This document shows positions 8,975-15,476 of a DNA stretch of 64,000 nucleotides, in pieces. Origin of the DNA: a bacterium. GTDB lineage: Bacteria > Actinomycetota > Acidimicrobiia > Spongiisociales > JAENVV01. Positions within the stretch are counted from its first letter, which is position 1; every line of letters starts with the position of its first letter. The stretch covers positions 2,927 through 66,926 of the forward strand of contig JAHEDI010000002.1 of assembly GCA_024641305.1 (NCBI GenBank), read 5' to 3'. Position numbers and translations under genes: made by a program. Below the pieces are notes generated by a model that worked only from the letters and a program-made list of their open reading frames with translations, made no database searches and was not told the origin of the DNA.

Positions 8975-9739
8975 ATGACACTGGGAGACGACACCGAGAA
9001 CACCGGCGATGAGCCGACCGTTTTGGGGGCCTCGTACGTCGCACCGATCCTCGCGGATCCTGCGACGCCGGAATCAACCGTGGCGGAACCGACCAGAGAG
9101 TATTTCGGCGAGCCTTACGGCCTCACACCTGAGAACGATTCCCCGGCGCCAACCCGGTCTCGTTGGCGCATGATGCTCGATGTCGGCAGGATCTTCGGCC
9201 ATGGGTTCGGGGCGATCCTGGACATTGGCATGATGATCATCGGAGTTGGTTTGTTGTCCATCGCTATTGCGACGTTGCTCGATGGGTTTGGGGTTGGGGA
9301 ACCATCACTGACGGACAACTCGGGCGCCATGTTCGGGTCAGCCCTGCTGGTTGGGGTGTTTGGTTCATTCGCTCTTGGGGTCGCCAATGAGGGGCCGCTG
9401 ACTTCACCAAGAGAAGGTGAGAACGTCGGGCTTATCGAAAGTAATGCTTCACGCGCAGTTTCGATTCTTGTTGTGGTCGCTGCCGCCGGGTGGGTGGCCG
9501 GCCTACTTCCGACGGTGCTTGAAAGTCTTCCGACTCCGTTTACGTTGGCAACGACCGTGATTGCGGAGACGGGTCGGGCGGGCCTTTACTTCGGGCTTCT
9601 CATGGGCGTTCCGCTCGCCGTTCTGTTGCGCATGTGGAAGCCGACCGTTCGCGAGGACGCCGATTTCGCCATCATCTTTGTGGTGTGGCTGATGGGCACG
9701 ATCCTCCTCGTCAACCGCGTGCTTCCCAGCATTCTCTGA
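8975..9739 (+). CDS. Hypothetical membrane protein following glcF
   Basis: A 254-residue protein beginning 10 bp after glcF, so probably in the same transcript. The first 65 residues are acidic and lack a signal peptide. After them come about five hydrophobic segments (ILDIGMMIIGVGLLSIAIATLL, MFGSALLVGVFGSFALGVA, AVSILVVVAAAGWVAGLL, TGRAGLYFGLLMGVPLAVLL, FAIIFVVWLMGTILLV). No catalytic motif or known family is recognised. Position suggests, but does not prove, a link to the glycolate oxidase membrane complex. Confidence 0.7.
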   Translation: MTLGDDTENTGDEPTVLGASYVAPILADPATPESTVAEPTREYFGEPYGLTPENDSPAPTRSRWRMMLDVGRIFGHGFGAILDIGMMIIGVGLLSIAIATLLDGFGVGEPSLTDNSGAMFGSALLVGVFGSFALGVANEGPLTSPREGENVGLIESNASRAVSILVVVAAAGWVAGLLPTVLESLPTPFTLATTVIAETGRAGLYFGLLMGVPLAVLLRMWKPTVREDADFAIIFVVWLMGTILLVNRVLPSIL

Positions 9740-9762
9740 GGCGATTCCCGGAGGGTTCTTGG

Positions 9763-10674
9763 TCAGCGGAGCGACCGCTCCCAAATGGAGCCCGGCTCCA
9801 AGTCACACCCGATCCGCGTGAGGGCGGTTTGGAGGGGTTCGGTATCGGGTATCCAGAATTCGAGCTCGGTGGCCGCGGTTTCTATGGCCCGGTCGAGCAC
9901 GGCCCTGACCAGCCGGTAGGAGTCTTCGAGGTTGGCCATCAGCCAGAACACCGCCAAGCGGTTGTCCGCCCGTTCGGCCAGCGCCCAACCCGACGGGCTC
10001 TCCAGGAACAATCCGTCGGGGGCGGCCGCCGTCAGATCGTCGATGGTGAGGAGCTTCCAGGTCCAGTTCCTGGCCGATAGCCCCCGGGCGGCCCGTCCGA
10101 TGTCGCTCGTCGACCAGGCCATGAACGCCGGTTCGGCTTCTGCTTTGGGTGCCGGCCGAAGGCGCTCGTCGCCCGGAACCCGCCGACCGCCGTTGCCGGT
10201 TGGCTGCGGGTCTTGATTGATGATGGCGCGTTGTCCGAATAGCCACCTCGACACCCGGCGATATCCGCTTGCCGCCACGAGATGCTGGGGTGCCTGATTC
10301 CAATCCTCGACGTACAGCCTGACGACTTCGGCTCCGTTGCTAGCACCCCACTGCGATAATTCGTCGGAGAGGCGCTGGCTGAGGCGATTCCCTCGATGGT
10401 CCGGATGCACGCGACTGCCCTGGAGCCACAGTTCGGACGGTGACAGCAAAGCCGCTCTGGCAACTCCGACGGCCGCGCCGGCGTGTTCGGCCACGAGCAG
10501 GTGGCCGTCGGCGGCGGACAACCAGTTATCGAAACGGTCGGCGATGTAGTCGCCCCATTCGAACGTGTTCTGGGTGAAGGCGGCCAGATCCGATTTGTCC
10601 TCGGGTCGGGCAGGGCGGATGGTGTACACCTGGCTGATTCTATTGGCGGGGTGGAGTTGGGCCGATTCCGTCAC
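9763..10674 (-). CDS. GNAT-family N-acetyltransferase
   Basis: A 303-residue protein, convergent with the preceding membrane gene. The N-terminal half is a GNAT domain: YTIRPARPEDKSDLAAF opens the fold, and the acetyl-CoA-binding motif A is seen as SRVHPDHRGNRLSQRLSDEL near residue 88. The C-terminal half (residues 160-300) is longer than a single GNAT and may be a degenerate second GNAT-like domain that has lost a clear CoA motif. Substrate unknown. The track start gives MTESAQLHPANRISQVYTIRP; a slightly internal start is possible. Confidence 0.8.
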   Translation of the reverse strand: MTESAQLHPANRISQVYTIRPARPEDKSDLAAFTQNTFEWGDYIADRFDNWLSAADGHLLVAEHAGAAVGVARAALLSPSELWLQGSRVHPDHRGNRLSQRLSDELSQWGASNGAEVVRLYVEDWNQAPQHLVAASGYRRVSRWLFGQRAIINQDPQPTGNGGRRVPGDERLRPAPKAEAEPAFMAWSTSDIGRAARGLSARNWTWKLLTIDDLTAAAPDGLFLESPSGWALAERADNRLAVFWLMANLEDSYRLVRAVLDRAIETAATELEFWIPDTEPLQTALTRIGCDLEPGSIWERSLR

Positions 10675-10817
10675 GTGAACGGGGGGCTACTATTTCGTCG
10701 TGCTAGGTGGGGCGGCTAGGGGCGTCCTGTACCCGAAGTCCTCTTCATGCGGGGCCGAATGCCCGCCTGAGGGTGGTATTGAGCAAGGTCTAGCGCCAGG
10801 CACGTGGTGTTGACAGA

Positions 10818-10910
10818 TTGGGTCCCACGCGGCGTGGCCCCGTGAAGTGGGTCAGGTCCGGAAGGAAGCAGCCCTAAGCGGTTCGTTGCGGGTGACGTGG
10901 GATAGCCCAA
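10818..10910 (+). ncRNA. ffs: Signal recognition particle RNA, small bacterial type
   Basis: The universally conserved SRP domain IV hairpin is visible as GGTCAGGTCCGGAAGGAAGC with the GGAA tetraloop, followed by AGCCCTAAGC. Flanking sequences TTGGGTCCCAC (from 10818) and GTGGGATAGCCCAA (to 10910) pair to close the long stem. The size of about 93 nt fits the short 4.5S type. The RNA binds Ffh and targets nascent membrane proteins. Ends are estimated from the stem and could be off by several bases. Confidence 0.9.
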
Positions 10911-11009
10911 TCCGAGCCGTCGATTTGGCTGCGCTTGCCCCTTCCCACTCGAAGGCGGGCTGCACGGACTTCCCGCGGACTGGCTGGTTCATCTCCGTCG
11001 GCCTCGGCA

Positions 11010-11095
11010 CAGGAACCCTGGGTTTAACCCTGGGTTGTTCTTGGGGCTGTGGCGAACGGTTTCCGCGTACTGGAACCCTGGGTTGGCGGGTCCGG
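11010..11095. repeat. Dispersed palindromic (REP-like) element, copy 1
   Basis: Contains two copies of the GGAACCCTGGGTT arm (near 11012 and 11072), separated by CTGTGGCGAACGGTTTCCGCG. The same arm and spacer occur at 12985-13210 in the opposite orientation, and the arm recurs at 19460-19490. It lies between the SRP RNA and the promoter of tRNA-Ser(CGA). This copy is imperfect: the second arm of the first hairpin reads AACCCTGGGTT and not its complement. Confidence 0.75.
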
Positions 11096-11097
11096 GG

Positions 11098-11125
11098 TTG
11101 AGTGGGTATTGGAGCCGATTACAAT
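11098..11125 (+). promoter_or_regulatory. Probable promoter of tRNA-Ser(CGA)
   Basis: TTGAGT at 11098 and TACAAT at 11120 are separated by 16 bp and sit about 14 bp before the tRNA 5' end. The same pair (TTGAGC, 16 bp, TACAAT) occurs upstream of tRNA-Ser(GGA) on the other strand, which supports the call. Confidence 0.65.
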
Positions 11126-11138
11126 GCACCGGTCATTC

Positions 11139-11227
11139 GGAGGGGTCGCATAGGCCGGTCTAGTGCGCGGCACTCGAAATGCCGTAAGGGTTTGCGCCCT
11201 TCGAGGGTTCGAATCCCTCCCCCTCCG
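11139..11227 (+). tRNA. tRNA-Ser(CGA)
   Basis: An 89-nt class II tRNA. The acceptor stem is GGAGGGG/CCCCTCC with discriminator G, the T arm is GAGGG-TTCGAAT-CCCTC, and the anticodon stem CGGCA/TGCCG encloses the loop CTCGAAA, giving anticodon CGA. The long variable arm is that of a serine tRNA. CCA is not encoded (CTG follows). Confidence 0.95.
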
Positions 11228-11355
11228 CTGGAGTCGGCAGCGCCGACGGAGGCGGAGGGCCTTCGCATGGTCCCCAACAATCGGATGCTCGGTGTGCTCG
11301 ACAGACAGAGGTCGAAGACTTTTCCGTCATGGCCTTCAGATCTCCAAGATCAAGA

Positions 11356-11387
11356 AGTTGGCCCCAGCTTTCTGGCTGGGGCCAACT
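11356..11387. terminator. Perfect 13-bp hairpin between tRNA-Ser(CGA) and the DUF4870 gene
   Basis: AGTTGGCCCCAGC and its exact complement are separated by a 6-nt loop. It lies 18 bp beyond the stop of the minus-strand DUF4870 gene and about 130 bp after the tRNA, so it may end transcription from either side. No strong T-run follows on either strand, so intrinsic termination is inferred from position and stem strength. Confidence 0.6.
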
Positions 11388-11405
11388 CGATTGGACCGAA
11401 GGTGT

Positions 11406-11774
11406 CTAGTTCACGAACCGGATCGTGAAGGGATAATGATACGTCTCGCCGTCGGCGGTGCGTACGGCTGCGACGATCGTCAGGACGAACCAGGTTATGA
11501 GAACCATCGGGAGCAGAATCACCCCGACGAGGGCGATGATCGAGATCCCAGCCGCAATTGCGTAGAGCAGGAATGAGATGTTGAAGTTGAGGGCTTCGAT
11601 GGCCTCGCCAACAACATACGGGTCGTCTTTCTTCAATAGCCAAACCGCCAGGGGTCCGAACAGTGAGGGGATTCCAAACAGGCCGACGAACCCCGACAGG
11701 TGGGTCATCGTCGCCCAGTTACGAGATTCAGTCGAAACCTGTTGGGCGCTTTCGAGAGTGGTAGCAGTAGTCAT
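11406..11774 (-). CDS. DUF4870-family small membrane protein
   Basis: A 122-residue protein; I start it at MTTATTLESAQQ (11774), which has AAGGAAG upstream, and not at the track start. It shows the DUF4870 layout: WATMTHLSGFVGLFGIPSLFGPLAVWLLKK, then EAIEALNFNISFLLYAIAAG and a last hydrophobic hairpin near LLPMVLITWFVLTIVAAVRTADGE, ending YPFTIRF. These Tic20-like four-helix proteins are common in bacteria with no firm function. It is monocistronic. Confidence 0.85.
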   Translation of the reverse strand: MTTATTLESAQQVSTESRNWATMTHLSGFVGLFGIPSLFGPLAVWLLKKDDPYVVGEAIEALNFNISFLLYAIAAGISIIALVGVILLPMVLITWFVLTIVAAVRTADGETYHYPFTIRFVN

Positions 11775-11940
11775 GTGGTTCTTCCTTTGTGTTGGTAGCT
11801 CCACTATCCACCAATCAAGTGGGTACGACTATTGGGTATCACCCTCGAAAAGCCCTGAGATGGCCGAAGGCTTCAGGGTGCCACAGGCTCCGATGGGCCG
11901 GGCAGCGGTTGACCGATTGCCTGTGGGTGTCGACGGGTCG

Positions 11941-12396
11941 CTAGGAGCCTCGACGCTGCGCGAAGAACTCGGTTAGGAGGGTCGAGCATTCCGGTTCGAG
12001 TGTCCCGGCGATGAGGTCGCAACGGTGATTGAGGCGGGCGTCCTGCGGGATGTTGTAGAGCGACCAGGCGGAGCCGGCTTTGAGGTCGGCGGCTCCGTAG
12101 ACGATCCGATCGACCCTGGAGTTCACTGCGGCTCCCGCGCACATGGCGCATGGCTCAAGCGTCACGACCAGCGTGTGCCCGGTTAGTCGCCAGTCACCAG
12201 CTGCTTGAGCGCCGGCCGAGAGGACGAGCATTTCGGCGTGAGCGGTCGGGTCGGAACGTTCCTCGCGCCGGTTGTGATCACGGGCAACGATGTCCCCGGT
12301 CGGGCCCACAAGGACCGCCCCGATCGGGACGTCACCGTGTGCGAGCGCCAGACGCGCTTCATCGAGCGCCAGGCGCATGAGATCTTCGTTGTTCAT
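11941..12396 (-). CDS. tadA: tRNA-specific adenosine deaminase TadA
   Basis: A 151-residue zinc deaminase that converts A34 to inosine in tRNA-Arg(ACG), a tRNA that is itself encoded at 23245. The motifs are HAEM (zinc ligand and proton-shuttle glutamate) and PCAMCAGA (two zinc cysteines). The start MNNEDLMRLALDEA (12396) lies only 2 bp after the 3' end of tRNA-Ser(TGA), leaving no separate ribosome site. A start at the next methionine (12378) with GAAG upstream is possible. The track extension to 12534 reads through the tRNA and is not real. tadA is probably expressed from the tRNA promoter and freed by tRNA 3' processing. Confidence 0.93.
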   Translation of the reverse strand: MNNEDLMRLALDEARLALAHGDVPIGAVLVGPTGDIVARDHNRREERSDPTAHAEMLVLSAGAQAAGDWRLTGHTLVVTLEPCAMCAGAAVNSRVDRIVYGAADLKAGSAWSLYNIPQDARLNHRCDLIAGTLEPECSTLLTEFFAQRRGS

Positions 12397-12398
12397 GG

Positions 12399-12483
12399 CG
12401 GAGAGGGCGGGATTCGAACCCGCGGAGGCGTGAACCTCAACAGTTTTCAAGACTGTCACCTTCGACCGCTCGGTCACCTCTCC
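12399..12483 (-). tRNA. tRNA-Ser(TGA)
   Basis: An 85-nt class II tRNA on the minus strand. The acceptor is GGAGAGG/CCTCTCC, the anticodon stem ACAGT/ACTGT encloses CTTGAAA (anticodon TGA), there is a long variable arm, and the T arm is GCGGG-TTCGAAT-CCCGC. CCA is not encoded. The tadA start codon follows within 3 bp. Confidence 0.95.
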
Positions 12484-12708
12484 ACCAGAAATGCTAGCCG
12501 TGGTATTCGATGGCTCGGAAAAAGGAGTGACCACTTAGTGTCCAGTGGTCTGGGTTGGCCGGGTGGAGGCTTCCCAGTGGCGTGCAACAACGGTCTTGGT
12601 GGCGAGGCTGCCGTTTGGATCGGTGTCGAGGATCTCACGGTCGATTGGCGGATCGACGGGCCCTCGCGGTTTGGTCGCAACCATGCCGAGGCCGTCGCTT
12701 CGGTCAAG

Positions 12709-12826
12709 AAAGTTGATCGACTGTGCTGCTGGTGGGAACCGTGCGGAGGCTCTCCACCTCCGTCAGCAAAGTTGATTGACTGTGCTGCTGGTGGGAACCG
12801 TGCGGAGGCTCTCCACCTCCGTCAGC
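12709..12826. repeat. Two tandem 59-bp repeats, each with a hairpin
   Basis: Units 12709-12767 and 12768-12826 are nearly identical, beginning AAAGTTGAT; a third partial unit starts at 12827. Each holds CGGAGG...CCTCCG, able to form a short hairpin. On the minus strand they lie just downstream of tRNA-Ser(GGA), so they could act as tandem terminators. A related single unit follows tRNA-Ser(CGA) near 11228-11280. Confidence 0.8.
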
Positions 12827-12840
12827 AAAGCTGACTCCGG

Positions 12841-12929
12841 CGGAGGGGGAGGGATTCGAACCCTCGAAGGGTTTAACCCCTTACACGCTTTCCAAGCGTG
12901 CGCACTAGACCAAACTATGCGACCCCTCC
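12841..12929 (-). tRNA. tRNA-Ser(GGA)
   Basis: An 89-nt class II tRNA on the minus strand. The acceptor GGAGGGG/CCCCTCC and T arm are identical to tRNA-Ser(CGA). The anticodon stem CACGC/GCGTG encloses TTGGAAA, giving GGA. CCA is not encoded. It is closely similar to the CGA gene over the body and flanks. Confidence 0.95.
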
Positions 12930-12943
12930 GGAACTGCGATGGC

Positions 12944-12971
12944 ATTGTAATCGCCTTCGTTAACCGCTCAA
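12944..12971 (-). promoter_or_regulatory. Probable promoter of tRNA-Ser(GGA)
   Basis: On the minus strand TTGAGC (12971-12966) and TACAAT (12949-12944) are 16 bp apart, matching the arrangement before tRNA-Ser(CGA). Confidence 0.65.
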
Positions 12972-12984
12972 CCCGACTTTGTGA

Positions 12985-13210
12985 ACCCGGAGTCGAACCC
13001 GAGGTTCCAGCACGCGGTAACGGGCGTTCCAGCCCTCGGAACAACCCAGGGTTGAACCCAGGGTTCCAGCACGCGGAAACCGTTCGCCACAGCCCAACGT
13101 ATAACCCAGGGTTGAACCCAGGGTTCCAGCACGCGGAAACCGTTCGCCACAGCCCAACGTATAACCCAGGGTTCCAGCGACCGGTAGCGGGCGTTCCAGG
13201 CCTCGGTACA
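12985..13210. repeat. Array of palindromic (REP-like) elements, copy 2
   Basis: Includes two exact 60-bp direct repeats (13043-13102 and 13103-13162) made of AACCCAGGGTT-G-AACCCAGGGTTCC arms plus CAGCACGCGGAAACCGTTCG spacers, flanked by degenerate copies (GAGGTTCCAG near 12998 and GGGTTCCAGCGACCGG near 13169). It lies upstream of the tRNA-Ser(GGA) promoter and abuts the end of apbE. No coding frame here looks real. Confidence 0.85.
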
Positions 13211-13224
13211 ACACCGGGAGCCGC

Positions 13225-14016
13225 CTAGGCGTATGGCCAGGCGCGCTCGAAGCCGTGGGTCCAGTGGGTCGTCTCATCGAGCGTGATGACATATGCCTCG
13301 TAGCCGTCCCGGTCGTCGATCCAGTCGAGGCCCTCCTCTCCCATGACAAAGACTGCGGTCGCATACGCATCAGCCAAACCGAGGTCTGGTCCAAACACGG
13401 TGGCACTCAGCATCGCGTTGGCTACGGTTCCGCTGCGCGGGTCGATGATGTGGTCGCCGCGCTCGTACTTGGCAGACGTCGCCACTGCGATTGGCCCGGC
13501 CAGTCGAACTGTCGTGGCAAGTTTGTCCGACAGGAACGGGTGTCGGATGCCGACGCTCCACGGACGGTCAGGCTCGGGTTGTCCACCGAGGGCAATGTCA
13601 CCGGCTGCGTTGATGCAGTAGTTCACCGCCCCCGCATCGACGATGATCCCGGCGGCCCTCTGAATGGCCCATCCCTTGACGAGGCCAGACGGATCGACGT
13701 GGGTCCCGTTCGGAGCGGGCACGGCGAACGCATCGAAGGCGCCGTTCGTGAGGCGGGTGAGTCTCCGACATTCGGACAGAACCTCCTGGATCTCGAGGCT
13801 CGCCCCCCGTTCGCTCAGGTCGCCCCGGCCGATCCGCGAGATCGGGCTGTCGAGCTTGTAGGTGCTGAAGGTCTCGTCGACGTGGTGCAGCCAGGCGATG
13901 GCTTCCCGGATGGCTTCCAGCGGAGGGGTTGGCGGCCGGATGTCGAAGCTGATTGGCATGCCCATGACATGCTCGACATGGTGGACTGGGCCGACAGTTT
14001 CCATGGTTTTGATCAT
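13225..14016 (-). CDS. apbE: FAD:protein FMN transferase (ApbE family)
   Basis: A 263-residue ApbE, which attaches FMN covalently to Ser/Thr of exported flavoproteins. The start MIKTMETVGPVHH (14016) has AGGAGG upstream; the track adds ten residues. Family features: HVDETFSTYKLDSPISRI at the N-terminus, VDPSGLVKGWAIQRAA (FAD-binding), NAAGDIALGG, and the C-terminal DLGLADAYATAVFVMG that carries the metal-site aspartate. The likely substrate is the FMN-binding protein encoded directly upstream in the same direction. No obvious signal peptide or lipobox is visible, so its location is uncertain. Confidence 0.9.
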   Translation of the reverse strand: MIKTMETVGPVHHVEHVMGMPISFDIRPPTPPLEAIREAIAWLHHVDETFSTYKLDSPISRIGRGDLSERGASLEIQEVLSECRRLTRLTNGAFDAFAVPAPNGTHVDPSGLVKGWAIQRAAGIIVDAGAVNYCINAAGDIALGGQPEPDRPWSVGIRHPFLSDKLATTVRLAGPIAVATSAKYERGDHIIDPRSGTVANAMLSATVFGPDLGLADAYATAVFVMGEEGLDWIDDRDGYEAYVITLDETTHWTHGFERAWPYA

Positions 14017-14094
14017 AGATTGGTCCTCCTGTCGATCGGGCTGCATCGATGGCCGACTGAAGCGAAGTTGGCTCGACAGATGTGATTGGTCCTA

Positions 14095-14760
14095 TCAGAG
14101 GCTGATCGCACCCGCTGCTTGGGCTGCGTCGATCGCCGACTGCAGGGAAGCTACGTATCCGCGGCTTGTGACCGAGGCTCCAGAGATGGTATCAACGTGG
14201 GCGCTTTGAGCCGTCAGGACTTCGGACCGCAACATCGGAAGGGCTTGTTGATTGATGAAGATGCTCGTCCCGCGGTCGTTTGGATAGACCAGGGTGACTA
14301 CGTCTTCGAGGACACCGTTCTTGAACTGGGCTTGAACCTGGACCGGACCCCAGCGAGTCCGGACGACGTCACCGTTGAACGTGCTGACGGTCGGCACGGC
14401 GACGGTCGTTGGAGCCGAATCGACCGAAGGCGCCGAGCTGGTGGCGACGGACTGTGAAGGTACGGCGGCCAAGGCGAACTGATCGATGCTCGGCAAACTG
14501 AGTATCGAGAAGGCAACCGTCAGAACAACCGTTGCGAGCAGGCTCAGTGCCAGCGACAGGTAACGAGCGGATCGGGCGGTGTGCCTGCGCCGGGTCGGGC
14601 GCGCCGGGTCGGCAGAGGGGGCATCCGACCCGGTCGCCCTGTTCAAGGCGGCTTCTTTGGCTGCTTTTGAACGTTGAGCAAGACGGTCCATACGTTCGGC
14701 GAGTGCCGGATCGACTGGAACTTCCGTCGGCTGGGGGGGAACGGTTGTCATGCTCATCAC
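14095..14760 (-). CDS. Membrane-anchored FMN-binding-domain protein, probable ApbE substrate
   Basis: A 221-residue protein: a basic cytoplasmic N-terminus (residues 1-65), one transmembrane helix (YLSLALSLLATVVLTVAFSIL), a Ser/Thr/Val-rich linker, then an extracytoplasmic FMN_bind domain. The flavinylation site is recognisable as DTISGASVTSRGY near residue 190; the family pattern is SGAT/S followed by TS. It lies between apbE and a haem-type membrane protein, so it should accept electrons at or beyond the membrane from that protein. Start MMSMTT; the third methionine is also possible. Confidence 0.85.
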   Translation of the reverse strand: MMSMTTVPPQPTEVPVDPALAERMDRLAQRSKAAKEAALNRATGSDAPSADPARPTRRRHTARSARYLSLALSLLATVVLTVAFSILSLPSIDQFALAAVPSQSVATSSAPSVDSAPTTVAVPTVSTFNGDVVRTRWGPVQVQAQFKNGVLEDVVTLVYPNDRGTSIFINQQALPMLRSEVLTAQSAHVDTISGASVTSRGYVASLQSAIDAAQAAGAISL

Positions 14761-14801
14761 CGGATGTAATCACCACCAACTTAAGAAGAGCTAAGGATGA
14801 A

Positions 14802-15374
14802 TTACGAAGCGCGTGAGACCTTCAGGGCGATACCAACCAGGCGCCGAAAGACCGCATACAGGCCAAAGGCGATCGAAGCAACAAACGCCACCCGGAAGGC
14901 CAGATATTGCGTGTCGGGGCCGAGTTGGTAGGCGTGGATGAGGGCCAGAGTCGTTCCCAGGACCGAAGTCAGGTGAATGGTCCTCCAGAGCCAGCGGCGG
15001 AATCGCTTCTTGGGCCAACTAGTGAAGACCGTTATGGCGAACAGGTAGGCGGCGATCACGCCCCAGGTGATTGGCCACTGCTGGCCAAGAGCCGTGTTCG
15101 GGATGAAAATCTGAATGAGTCCGATTCCCGAGTCGGGAGTGACATATACGGTGATGAGATGGGCAGCCGTGAAGATCAGGGCGATGCCACCAAGCCAGTT
15201 GTGAAGGTCGAGCCACCAGGCCGGTTGGTAGGTGTCGCCGAAGTTGCGGGCCGAAAAGAAGAAACCCCACACGAGAGCGGCGACTGCCAGCAACGTGGCA
15301 ACGATGCCGGTCGCCCTGCTCAGATTCAACCACAGATCGTTCACACTCGTACTCTTTCGGCAACGACTCGCCAC
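14802..15374 (-). CDS. Ferric-reductase-like transmembrane (haem b) protein
   Basis: A 190-residue protein with about six hydrophobic segments. Paired histidines suited to two b-haems are seen in DLHNWLGG...TAAHLITVY (helix 2) and RTIHLTSVL...LALIHAY (helix 4), the pattern of MsrQ/ferric-reductase-like domains. It heads a likely operon with the FMN-binding protein and ApbE and would carry electrons across the membrane to the covalent FMN. The start is uncertain: a GTG at 15341 (VNDLWLNLSRATG) fits the helix better than the track start. Confidence 0.8.
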   Translation of the reverse strand: MASRCRKSTSVNDLWLNLSRATGIVATLLAVAALVWGFFFSARNFGDTYQPAWWLDLHNWLGGIALIFTAAHLITVYVTPDSGIGLIQIFIPNTALGQQWPITWGVIAAYLFAITVFTSWPKKRFRRWLWRTIHLTSVLGTTLALIHAYQLGPDTQYLAFRVAFVASIAFGLYAVFRRLVGIALKVSRAS

Positions 15375-15476
15375 TGTACTGGCCTGCCGGTCGCAACGAA
15401 CTCCAGGCCGCCCTCATAACCCCGACCGTTTCGCCGCGAACACCCGAGAGTGATTTTTGGGACTCGAAGAACGGAT

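Noticed and set aside
13043-13162. Possible CRISPR array from the regular 60-bp repeats
   Set aside because: Repeat and spacer are both conserved between units and only two exact copies exist; palindromic element array, with no cas genes nearby.
12968-13406. Repetitive minus ORFs with repeated ANGFRVLEPWVQPWV-type peptides
   Set aside because: The repeats are translations of the palindromic DNA elements; no initiation signal or protein family.
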